Shown: one piece after another, positions 11,900-22,588 of the stretch | How positions within the stretch are numbered: position 1 is the first letter of the stretch | How the letters are laid out: every line of letters starts with the position of its first letter | Source: Spirodela intermedia | Lineage: Eukaryota > Streptophyta > Magnoliopsida > Alismatales > Araceae | Length of the DNA: 64,000 nucleotides | Direction of reading: 5' to 3' | Assembly (NCBI GenBank): GCA_902729315.2 | Contig: LR746267.1 | Span: 9,852,424-9,916,423 of the forward strand | Notes under the pieces: generated by a model | What the model was told of the DNA's origin: nothing | What the model saw: the letters and a program-made list of their open reading frames with translations, nothing else | Database searches by the model: none | Made by a program: the position numbers and the translations under genes

Positions 11900-13276
11900 A
11901 ACCTTTCTCCCTGACTGTATGTATGTCTCTGTCTGTCTGTCTGTGTGCGCAGCCACTGCTCTTGCGCCACCGGTGTAGAAAGCCCCATTTGGGTGGGATG
12001 CTTGTGCTTTGGAAACAAGAACAACAACACCACCAGGGTTTGTATTCTCTGGAGTTGATAGTTGTTGGGTGGGTCTCTGAGAGATGAAGCTTTGCCCAGT
12101 TGTAAAAATGCAACCTTTTTCGATTTTATATGGGGACCCAATTATGAGACAGACCGTCATTTGCCTCTAATCAATGAATGTGCTTCTTGTTTTGCTAATT
12201 TTGGGAAATGTATGAAGCTTCTTGGTCAATAGTCCGCCCAGCCCAATCACTTGAAAGGTGGAGGGTGAGCCCAAAATATTGGGCCCTAAGAAAGAGAATG
12301 TGAAAAGGTAGCCCAAGTTCTAGTCCAAAGTTTTCTTGGGTTATTTAGAGTTTATTTTTATTTTTTGTTATTCTAGGATTTATTATTATTATTATTATTA
12401 TGTTCAGAGAGTATTCACTTTTATGTGATTTTTAGAATCTATTTCGATTTTGTTTGATGTATGATTTATTGTTTGAAATCATATATAAAGTGGTCATTAA
12501 TTGAAATATTTTGAATTTGATATGTTATCTTCACTACCAAATTCAATAATATTTTCTTATGGGTCAACTTGGTACTCATGCTCCACATGTTCTTATTTCT
12601 TCTTTGATTAAATATGCAAAGTTGACTGAACTACATTTGACTTATGCTCATTTTCTCCACACCAATAGCATTTTAGAATGATAATTGAGTATAATGACCT
12701 TTCATCTCTAGAGTTTGACCAGAAGGTTATGCTCTACTTCAAAGGTTTAATTTAATTATTTGTTTAGATAGTCAGATTGAAGAAGCAACAACTGATATGA
12801 ACATGTCTTTTTTGCAAACTTTAGACATGAATTACTGAAATTTCAAAACTGTCCTCCCTTTCTCTAGCAAAGGCCACAACTACACTATTAAGTTTCAAAA
12901 ATAATTATAAAACTACTCTTTCTTTGATCTCCAATCTAAGACCACCTTTAAATCTCAAAAACGCACATATAATTCATTTTCATCTTAATTAACTTGGGAA
13001 GATAAATGATAAAACCCTAAAGAATAATTAGAAATAAATGACTTTCCTAATTTATAAGTATAAATTGCTAATATGAGATATGCTCGTAATTAGGAGGTGT
13101 AAAATGAGATTTTACAAGGTTTTTCAATTCATCCAACGTGCAAATAAGTTCCTTGCATCGGACGGAGTTGTTTATAGAGAAAGAAATCTCTGGGTTTTGA
13201 GGATCTTCGTCTGTCCATCGAAGAACAACAACAACAGGAGAATTATTTCCGCAGGAGGAAGAAGATGCCTGGTTAA
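11900..13276. other. Intergenic, 3' UTRs of convergent genes
   Basis: No coding region is supported. The left end is the ankyrin 3' UTR with a GTCT tetranucleotide run at about 11922-11944. A TTA microsatellite lies near 12378-12400. From about 12300 to 13080 the DNA is strongly AT-rich and holds nothing I recognise. Confidence 0.5.
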
Positions 13277-16200
13277 TCAAGAAGAGGATGAGAGCAGGTC
13301 GCGGCGGAGCTTCTTCATCCTTGCCGCCACCTCCACCATGTCCGGTCGCTCTTTCAGGGACTCCGACGAACATCTCAGCCCCAGCTCGATCGCCGCCACC
13401 AGGCAATCGCGGCGGCGCCACAGTACTTCCTCCGTGGGGTCGCCGTCCCAACGGTCGACTTCTCGCCGGTCGCTCCCGTAGCTTCTGCTGCTGCCGCCGC
13501 CGTCGACGCTGCTCGTTTCCTCCGGGTCGTCCTCTTCCAGCAGGCGGGGATCCACAACGTCGGCGAGGCTGTCGGGGAACGCCGCCGCCACCCATCGGCG
13601 GAGGTTCCAGCCGCCGCCGGCGAAGCGCCCGTCGGTGGGTCTCACGCCGGTGAACATCTCCAACAGGAGGATCCCGTAGCTGTACACGTCCCCCCTGGTT
13701 GTCACCCTCGCCGCCGTCCCGTATTCTGCAACACAGTTTTAGACAGAAAAGAAGACGACGACGACGTCATCATCATCTTCTTCTTCTTCTTCCAGGGTTT
13801 TTGGGGAGGAAGAGGAGGACATGCCTGGGGCCATGTAGCCGAAAGTGCCGGGGGCGGCGGCGCTGGTGAGGGTGGCTGAGGTGGCGTGCTCGGCGGCGAC
13901 CTTGGCGATGCCGAAGTCGCCGAGGTGGGCGTCCATGTCCGCGTCGAGGAGCACGTTGCTGGGCTTGAGGTCGCAATGCACCACAGCCGGCGAGCACCCG
14001 TGGTGAAGGTACTCCAGCGCCGCCGCCACGTCGGCGGCCACCGCCACCCTCCGCCAGAAGCTCAGCCGGAGTCCAACATGGGCGCCGCCGTCGAGGTCGC
14101 CGTGAAGCCAACTCTCGAGGCTGCCGTTGGGCATTAGCGGGAGGACGATGGCCCTGAAGTCGAGGTTGGAGCAGGTGGTGATGACGCTGACGAGGTTCCG
14201 GTGGCGCACTGAGCGCATCACCTTGCACTCTGCGTCGAAGCTTCGCCACGCCGGTTCACCCATCTTGAGCAGGTCGAAGACCTTGACCGCCACCGGCGTG
14301 CCGTCGGCGAGCGCCCCCCGGTAGACCCTCCCGAAGCCGCCGGAACCCAGGAGGTTCTCCTCGCTGAACCCGCCGGTGGCGAGCATGAGCTCGTGGCGGG
14401 AGATCATAGGGTGCCCCCCCTTTGGCACATGGTCTCCTTCCTCCGCCTTCTCCTTCTTTTTCGTCTTCCTCCTCCATACGAGAAGGAAGATGATGACGAG
14501 GAGGAGCAGCAGTAGAGAGAGGGAACCTACGGCGGCGACGACGACGATGGTGGTGCGCCGGTGGTGGCGCCGGCGGTCTGTAGGGCAGGTCGCGGGGAGG
14601 TCGAACCAGGCGGCGCCACAGAGGGCGGGGTTGCCGGCGAAGGACTCGGCGGAGATTCCCGGGGACGCCGCGGCGAAGGGGCCTCCCGCCGGCAGCGGCC
14701 CTTCCAGGTTGTTAAAGGAGAGGTTCAGGCTCTCGAGGTGGGTCAGCCCCGCCATGGCCACTGGGACGCGGCCGGAGAGCGAGTTCGACGAGAGGTCCAA
14801 CGTCTGGAGATTGAGGGTGGAGCCGATCGCGGGAGGGATCTCGCCGGAGAAGTTGTTGCTGGCGAGGCTGAGATATTTCAGCATCTGCAACCCTCCGACG
14901 GCGTCGGGGATGGCGCCGGTGAGCAGGTTGCTGGAGAGGTCCAGGTCGGTGACTATCCCCAAGCTCTTGATCGCCGCCGGCAGCGCGCCCTGGAACCTGT
15001 TGTGGGAGAGGTTGAGCTCGTTGAGCTCGGTGAGCCGCCACATCTCGAGCGGTATCTCCATCTCCAGCCGGTTCTCCGCCATGTTGAGCCTCTGCAGTCC
15101 GGTGAGGTTCCCGACGGAGCTGGGTATCGGCCCGGAGACGTCGTTCACCTGCAGGTACAGCAGGCCCAGCTCACCGGCGAGGCCGAGGTCCGCCGGGAGA
15201 GGACCTTGCAGGCGGTTGACTTCTAGGTACAGGCGCTGCAAGCTCGGCATCGCCGCCACCGCCGGCGGGATGGGACCGGAGAGCATGTTGTAGCTGAGCA
15301 CCAGCGTCGTCATGGCGGTGAGGTTACCGAAGGTGGCGGGGATGGGCCCCTCCAGGAGGTTGTCTTGCGCGACGAACCGCTCAAGGCTGGTGAAGTTGCC
15401 GATGGCCGCCGCGGGTAGGATTCCGGTGAACTGGTTGAACCTGAGGTTGAGGTCTGTCAGCCGGCGGCAGCGGCTGAGGGGCCCGAGGAAGCCGAGATCC
15501 CCGCTGAGCAGGTAGTTGTCCGTCACGGTGAAGAGCTGAAGATCCTCGAGGAGGCCCAGCTCCGGCGGGACGCCGCCATGGAAGCTGTTGTAGGAGAGCT
15601 CGAGGTGGGTGATCCTGGTGGCGTTGGATAGAGACGCCGGGATCTCGCCTGAGAAGTTGTTGACGTTGATGTAGAGCATCTGCAGCGGCGGCGGCAGGCG
15701 GCGGCCAAAGTCAGGGGGGAGGCGCCCCGAGAAAGGCCCGTTCTGGCCGAGGTCGAGGGTGACGAGTGACGACATGTTGTAGACGGCGGGGGGGAATTCT
15801 CCGGTGAGCAGGTTGTTACCCAAAAGTAGGTACTGCAGGTTGACGAGCTTCCCGAGCTCGCCGGGGACTTCGCCAGAGATCTGCGCGGTGAAGATGCTGA
15901 GCACCTGGAGGTTCGTGAGGTTGCCCAGGGCCGGCGGGATCCTCCCGGTGAGGTTGGTCCTGTCGAGAACCAGGTAGTTGAGCCTGCTCAGGCTGCCTAG
16001 CTCCGGCGGGATCTCGCCGGTGAGATGGTTGCCGGAGAGGTCGAGGCTGACGAGGTTGGAGAGCCCGCCGACGGAGGAGGGGATCCTTCCGGCTAGCTGG
16101 TTCCCGGAGAGGTCGAGGTTGAGGAGGCTGGGGAGGGCGAGGTCCCCGGGGATCTCGCCGGAGAGGAGGTTGCCGGAGAGACGAAGCCCTCGCAGGGAAC

Positions 16201-16810
16201 TCGAGCGGAAGATCGAACCGGGAATGGGACCCAGGAGGAAATTCTCCGCCAGGTCGAGGCTCCGCAGATCGGGGAAGTCGCCGAGCTCGTCGGGGATGCC
16301 GCCGGTGATCTGATTCTGTCGGAGGCTGAGGACCTGGATGAGGGTGAGGTTCCCCATGGATGGGGGGATCTCGCCGGTGAGGTTGTTCTCTGCGAGGAGG
16401 ACTCGCCGGAGCCGGGGGAGTCCCCCCAGGGACGGGGGGATCTCTCCGGAGAGAAAGTTGGAGGAGAGATCGAGGTAGCGGAGGCGGCGGAGACGGCCGA
16501 GGGCGGCAGTGGGGAGGGGACCTTCGAGGCGGTTGCCGGAGAGGTTGAGGTAGACGAGGAAGGAGAGGTCGCCGATGGTGGGTGAAATCTCGCCGGCAAG
16601 GGAGGCGCGGGGTAGGGACAGTCCGGTGACTCGCTGCCGTCGGCGGCTGCAGGTGACGCCAGTCCAGTTCTGGCAAACGTCTCCGGCGACGATCCACGAG
16701 CTAGACAGGGCGGCGGCGGCGGTCTGGGACTTGAAGGCGAGCAGCGCCGCGGCGTCCGACGCGCTCTCATTCTGCTGGGCCGCCGGCGTGGTGGCTGCTC
16801 CGGCGACGAG

Positions 16811-16842
<32 letters not shown>

Positions 16843-16921
16843 AGAAGAAGAAGAAGAAGAAGAAGAAGAAGAGGATGGACTCGGCCAATGGAGCAAGCGT
16901 TTCCCACCGGCTCCTCCTCAT
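13277..16921 (-). CDS. LRR receptor-like kinase, non-RD, subfamily XII-like
   Basis: Plasma-membrane receptor kinase resembling Arabidopsis At2g24130 and the EFR/Xa21 subfamily. Exons 16921-13825 and 13725-13277 give 1181 aa. Order: a signal peptide whose core is a run of about 17 Phe; an LRR N-cap with NWTGVTC (~residue 80); roughly two dozen plant-type LRRs (IPxxLGxLxxLxxLxLxxNxLxG) to about residue 760; a transmembrane segment (~790-815, Leu/Val/Ile rich); then the kinase. The kinase shows a glycine loop GSGGFGRVYRG (~860), VAVKVF with the ATP lysine, the catalytic loop HCDLKPSN (~985; Cys before Asp makes it a non-RD kinase, typical of immune receptors) and DFG. The 99-bp intron splits the activation segment at GYMAP/EYG, a conserved site, but its donor is GC rather than GT. 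The final exon has a Ser/Asp/Gly-rich insertion (residues ~1095-1120). Ligand unknown; an immune or developmental role is inference. Confidence 0.9.
16802..16873 (-). repeat. (TTC)n microsatellite coding poly-Phe in the signal peptide
   Basis: On the plus strand this is an almost pure AAG repeat. Read in the receptor-kinase frame it is TTC, coding about 17 consecutive Phe in the hydrophobic core of the signal peptide. Repeat length changes would alter the protein in whole residues without breaking the frame. Confidence 0.85.
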
Positions 16922-16982
16922 CGGAGGCCGCCGGATATTCTTCCTTCGGCGCAGGCGTCCTCTGCAACCAGAGTCAGCGAGC

Positions 16983-16984
<2 letters not shown>

Positions 16985-17019
<35 letters not shown>
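16985..17019. repeat. (GA)n microsatellite in the receptor-kinase 5' leader
   Basis: About seventeen GA units directly upstream of the receptor-kinase start, read as CT on the transcribed strand. Its position fits a pyrimidine-rich 5' leader. Confidence 0.7.
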
Positions 17020-17021
<2 letters not shown>

Positions 17022-17023
<2 letters not shown>

Positions 17024-17699
17024 GGCATATCTCATCGACCGGCTGGTCAACGAAAGGAGAAAGGTGCTAAGCAGCACAACAAGCTGACTCATACCCTCCG
17101 GAAGTCGTAACATGTTTCCCCATATGATCCACATCCCCGTGATCGGCGTTCCCGATCTCTGTCAGATTCCCATCGTACGGTCAGTGATAGTTAGCTACGA
17201 TCCCTTCCCGTGAACCCAGGGGTCCACTGAAACCGCTCCCTCACGTCCCCTCCACCCTAGCAGCCGCCTCTTTTAGACCAGTCCTGCGGTGCAGCTGATT
17301 CGAACCCAGCGGTGGCCTTAGCTTTCCCGCTCTTGTGGCCTACAACACAGATTTCGGGTTATCGGGTCGGATTCGTCCCTGTACCTCGACAGATGGGGTA
17401 CGTGGTCGCCCTGCCTTTGGTCTAATGAATGAGAGAGAGAGAGAGACGGACATGGATCGAGTAGTAATGGATCAGGTTTCATAAGGTGCTCCTGCGGTGC
17501 AGCACATTCGGTCCTGGCGGCAGTGTTCGGCTTTTCCCGAGTGGGGCCCACAGAAAAACTCACCGGGGAACTTACGAAAGTGACCCTTCTAAACCCGAAA
17601 CTCTTAACTAGTTTGGGGTTATCGGGTCGGATACCCTCCCGGGGTTCGGCGGAGGGGTCAGTGGCCCCAATTTTGAACAACAATACTTGTCACCGCATA

Positions 17700-17737
<38 letters not shown>

Positions 17738-17957
17738 ATAGAGAGAGATAGAGGGAGATACAGAGATAGAGAGAGACTGATAGAGAGAGAGAGAGGTCAT
17801 ACATCGTTGATCGAGGAGTGATTGTTTAAGTTTTTTTGTTTGGGGAGTGTTTTTTCTTTTTCTTCTGGGAGAGATTTGGGGGTGGTGGGGGAGTAGATCG
17901 ATGGGAGGGGGGGAGCGGCGACTCGGTGGCGGAGGTGGCGCCGCGTGAGGCTTGGGG
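17022..17957. promoter_or_regulatory. Intergenic promoter region between divergent receptor kinase and RING genes
   Basis: No gene is supported. The stretch has GA microsatellites at about 17429-17446 and 17701-17797. It also has an imperfect direct duplication: the 13-mer starting at 17281 recurs near 17488, and a GGTTATCGGGTCGGAT block near 17357 recurs near 17618. The two arms are clearly related but only partly conserved, so they may be remnants of a small duplicated promoter module. Confidence 0.45.
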
Positions 17958-20443
17958 ATGGGATCTGGCGGCAGCAAGGCCGTCGCCGCCGCCACCGCCG
18001 CCGCTGATGATGGTGGCGCCTCTCTCGCAGCGGGTGGTCGTGTTGATGGGTGGGAGAGGAAAGGGAAATGGCGAAGGTCCAGGGTGCAGGGATGGCGGTG
18101 CCTCTGCCTGTCGTCCTCAGCCGCCTCCGATGAAGAGAAGGTCGTCTCTCTCTCTCTCTCTCGCTCTCTTAATGATGGGGAGTTCCGCTGGCCTCCCCGT
18201 TGTTGCGGTTCGTCAAACGTGGATTGTCTACGTCTGGCGACTGGGACGGCGGAGCGAAGCCCGTGAACTGCCATTATTGATCAGATTTCGAGTTTTTTCG
18301 TGCTCGTTCGGGGTGGCATTTACGCACTCTCGCTTTTAATTTCCTCTTTTGCCTGATGATTGGATGGGAGAATGATCAACGGAACCCAGTCACATGGCCT
18401 GCCGCTGTAGTGATGCAACCTCTCTTCTTTTCCTCGTTGGATTGATCCGGGAAAGTAGTTTTCGATTCGGCATTTTCTTCTTTAGATGATAAGCAGCAGA
18501 GTTGCGTTCCTTGTGATTTCTGCGTCCTAGTGATTGAAGTTTGCACCGGCTGACAGTCTCAATCAGATTTTAGGGAATCCGGAGTGGCGCTCTTGGCCTT
18601 TTCTTTCTTTCTTTCTTTGCGGCGGCGGTCTTTTAAACAATCTGACTTGCATTCTTCGTCGTTCCGTGACAGGAGAATAAAGGAGGGAGGCTCAAAAACG
18701 CCGTGTGTGCGGAGGAAGATGTAGTGAACTCCGACCGAGAAAGACGAGCAGAATGTATGCAGTTTATGTTCCCTTGTGGCCCAGGTCGAGGGGCCAGCTC
18801 CACCACCTCTTCTGATTCCGAGCAGAGGGAAGACCACCTTGAGAGTGGGTCCTACGCCGACTCAGATACCAGCGATGATGTATCCACCCAAGCTACAGCA
18901 GCCATTACCCGGTCCTCGGACCCTTTGAACCGCTCTTGCTCTCGTCTTTGCTTCATTCCTGATAGGATTGTTTCCAGGCTCAGCCGCGCCGCCAGTGTGG
19001 GTTCATCAGGTGCTCGTTCAGCCGCATCCGCTGGTTTTCCAACAATCGAGAACTCTGGTTTCGGTGGTGATGTTGTGAATAGGGATTTGGATGACTCATC
19101 AAATAGCAGGAGTGGGAATCGCGGCGGTTGCATTTCTGTGAATACTGTCTCTACACAAGGTATGATCAGAGGGAATCTAGATACAGAGGGGGCTGGTGCT
19201 CTACATCCTCAATGGAATAATGTGCAAGCTGAGAATTTGGAAAGGCGTCCCAGTAGGAGGCATGGGTTTCAAGATCCTTTAGAAGGTAGCGTGCGGTTCA
19301 GTAGGACACTCAGTGTTGGACGGCTCCGGGATAGAGTTCTTCGCAGATCATCATTCTCTGATGGCTTGTTTGGTGCTGAAGACGGGCTGGTGGGGTCTCA
19401 TGGTGCCGGAACTGGGAGAAGAGCTCTGCATCGAGCCATGAGAGGGGCATTATCGGACAGGAACGCCACCATGATTACTTCTTCATCTGGTGGCTTGCCT
19501 GGTGCGATAGACAACAACCATGGTTATGATTCAGGGAATCAACAGATGAGAGAAGCTCTTGTTGGGGATACATTGGAGCACCGATCTACATTCCTCGAAA
19601 GGAGGAGGAGGATAAGATCTCAGGTCTGTAAAACCCGTGAGATTTCTGTGTTCTTCTTCATTGATGTGTTGTTCACAGGTGCTCACACACGCCGCCTTTC
19701 ACAGGTCTGGGCTCTTCAGCGGCTGGGCAGCCGAGTTGAGAGTCTCCCCGGACATGACAGGTCCTGCTTGTTATCTGGTCAACACAGGACAGGTCATTGC
19801 ACATGCGGGACAAGTAGACCTTCAAACACAGTTGACGACACAAACCCGAGATCTAGCATTTCACGGATTGTCATGCTGGCAGAAGCTCTGTTTGAGGTGG
19901 GATCAACTGGTTTCTCCTCAGATGTATGTTCATGCTTCCGTTTGTCTTGCCTTGCTAAATCGAAATGGATTGCTGGTTGGTGGTGTTTTCTAATTAGGTT
20001 TTGGATGAGATTCACCAGCAAGCCGTCGTTCTGGCCTCAAGACCATCCGTGTCATCTATTGGATCTGTTCCTGCTCCAAAGGAAATTGTGGAGCACATGC
20101 CTTTGAGGATATATGAAAAGTCACGCGCCTATCAAAACCAGAATGAGGACGCCTCACAGTTAATATCTCTCCCAACCTCTCTTCTTTCCAGTCACAGTTG
20201 CTATTCTTTTCTTCCAGTCATTTGCTTTTCTTCTGAAGATTTTGGGTAATTCCTTTAAAAAAAGATTAAGTCTTGCTTCTGCTTTCTCAGACTGGTTTCT
20301 ATCTTCTGTTACAGCTTCTTGCTAAATGCGACGAAAAATTATGCACACCATGTGAAAGTTTAAAATAACTGTTGATGCAATCCAGAGATCCCGGCCTTTG
20401 TAGCCCACTACTCAAAAAAATAAAATAAAAACTCAATCTATGG

Positions 20444-20474
<31 letters not shown>

Positions 20475-21232
20475 GTGTGTGTATAGTTATTATTCCTTGA
20501 GATTGAAGCATACACTAGTAATTTTTTTTAACCATAACCAGGCCTTCACCGCATTAATTGATATATATGGTTGATTTGGTTGGTGGTCCTCGGAACTTCT
20601 CAGATTATGAGAGAAACATGACCGCCTGGAAGCCCAGTTCCTTGCATCAGCCGCGCATGCTTCATTCATGTTCATTCATGGGCTTTCCTGCTTAAAACAT
20701 GCTTTTTTTCTGGTTTCCGTATTGCTTGCTTCCTTCCCTCTTCCCTTTTCTCCCGATGCAAGAACGACGGTGAGTTGGATTGCTGCTGCTGCTGTTTTTC
20801 CTATCATTTTCCTGTATCGCAATGTTTCTATCGATCTAGATTTATTGCATCCCGGGGAGCTTTTTTCTGAGCGGCCGGATTCGATCATCGTTTTGCTCGA
20901 CTGGCAGATGCTGCCACATCTGCCTGGTGGAGTACGAGGAGGGAGACTGCGTGAGAGTGCTCCCCTGCGGTCATGAATTCCACCAGGCCTGCGTCGACAA
21001 GTGGCTCAAGGAGATACACAGGTCTTTCCCATTCCCTCTCTCTCTCTCCCTCCCTCCCTCTCTGCTTCCTCCCCCCCCTCTTCTTTCCCTTCTTCATGGC
21101 ATCTACTCACGGTTTCCTCTCTCTCACTCTCTGTTTCTCTCTCTGATGGCTGGCAGGGTCTGCCCTCTCTGCCGCGGCGACGTGTGCATATCCGAGGTGA
21201 CCCCGCCGGAGAAGCGCGGCCAGAGCTTGTGA
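17958..21232 (+). CDS. RING-H2 E3 ubiquitin ligase with N-myristoylation signal
   Basis: Probable RING-H2 ubiquitin ligase of 558 aa. Exons: 17958-18140, 18673-19623, 19705-19896, 19998-20158, 20908-21021 and 21157-21232, GT-AG throughout with closing phases. Exon 1 begins MGSGGS, a good N-myristoylation signal (Gly2, Ser6), and is basic and Cys-bearing around residues 35-55, suggesting membrane attachment. Residues 62-400 are low-complexity and Ser/Arg/Gly-rich (for example RRPSRRHG and RTLSVGR), likely disordered and phosphorylated. The RING is at the C terminus: [21 protein letters not shown], then CPLCRGDV, i.e. a C3H2C3 pattern split over the last two introns. It fits the plant RING/U-box family whose RING reads [11 protein letters not shown]. 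Substrate unknown. Skipping exon 1 would leave a start at 18757 lacking the myristoyl signal; I chose 17958 because phase and signal agree. Confidence 0.85.
20446..20466. repeat. (TA)n microsatellite in RING-gene intron 4
   Basis: A short TA tract within the 749-bp intron between the fourth and fifth exons of the RING gene. The intron is otherwise featureless and AT-rich. Confidence 0.6.
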
Positions 21233-21348
21233 GCTGGACGCGGGGGGTCGCCCTCCTTCCGAGCCCTTGAATACCTCGTTCATTCGCCGCCGCCGTCGCC
21301 GCCGCCGCCGGATGGGGAGACCAACTCCGAATGTGTGGTTGACCTCTC

Positions 21349-21382
<34 letters not shown>

Positions 21383-21802
21383 CATGGAAAGAGTGGGTGG
21401 CTGACTTTTTACTTGGGTCCACTCGTCAATTCCACCCATTGGACAGAGATTCTTCGGGAATTAATTGAATGCAGAAGTCACGGCAGCAGTCGAGCCCAGA
21501 ATTTCTCTCTTGGTCGCCGTCACAGTGAAAATAATCATCACCATCACCATCACCATCACCATCATCATCATACTTTTACTTACAACAGGCCGACGGGCCT
21601 TCTTCTTCTTACCACCCCCCCTTCCTTTTTCTTCCACACGTTTACTCTTCTTCTTCTTATGTACACGAACGAGGGAGATCTCCCCTTCCCTTATTCCAAC
21701 CAAACCAACACACATCAACCCACCCAGCCCAACCCATCTCTCTCTTAACTCTCTTTCTCTCTCTCTAAATGTGTAAGTAAGAAAAAGGGCTGCGGTGGTA
21801 AG
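21233..21802. other. Convergent 3' spacer between RING and WD40 genes
   Basis: No gene is supported. It carries a GA microsatellite (about 21350-21380) and a CAT/CAC trinucleotide tract (about 21536-21570). Any open frames here arise from these simple repeats. Confidence 0.6.
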
Positions 21803-22546
21803 TCAGTGGAGGGAGTCGAGGTAGGAGAGGGCGGCGGGTCGGCGGCGGCGAAACTCGAGGAGGCTGCCGTAGGTGCGATCGGAGACGGCGATGAAAAGCG
21901 AGTCGACAGCGTGGTGGCGGTGGTGGTCGGAGGAGGGGCTGAAGGAGAGCCCGGAGATCTCGCCGAAGAAGTCGATTTCCTGGCGGCGGTCGAAGGTGGA
22001 GGTGGAGGCGTCGAAGATGTGGACGAAGTCGGCGGGCTCGGCGGCGGCGAGGAAGCGGCCGTCGGGGGAGAAACGGAGGGAGCGGATGGCGCCGAGGTTG
22101 CCTCGGAGGGCGCAGAGGGCGCGGTGCGGGCTGCGGGCGTCCCACACGCGGCACGTCTTGTCCTGGTTCCCCGTCGCGAAGAGGTGCCCCCCCGGGTGCC
22201 ACGCTGACGCGAAGGAAAAGTCCCGGTGCCCCTTCAGCTCCTGGATCGTCTGCCCGAGATAGAGAGAGAGAGAGAGGGAGTGAGAACAAACACAGAGACA
22301 GAGAGAAGTATACAGGGGAAATAGAGAACCTGGGCCTGAAGTCAACACAAAATCTCGTATACAGGGGAAATAGAGAAGGTGAGGGGCGGGGGGAATTACC
22401 TTCCCAGACTGCGGATCCAGCAGCAGGCCCTCCGTGTTGTCCCCCACCACGACCAGCAGCTTCCCATCCGGGCTGAGCGACGTATGCTGCAACAACAACA
22501 ACCAACCAGCGACAACACCCCGTCACCAACCACCCAAGAAACAGAC

Positions 22547-22588
<42 letters not shown>

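Noticed and set aside
12180-13060. Possible copia gag remnant in the AT-rich spacer
   Set aside because: A few words looked gag-like, but no ordered domain, LTR or target duplication could be found.
14376-15293. A 305-codon plus-strand open frame within the receptor-kinase gene
   Set aside because: Antisense shadow of the GC-rich LRR coding region; no domain and the minus frame is clearly the coding one.
19624-20106. Read-through of RING exon 2 into a longer single frame
   Set aside because: Continuing past 19623 loses the conserved EIH and RING sequence; the spliced model with exons at 19705 and 19998 keeps it.
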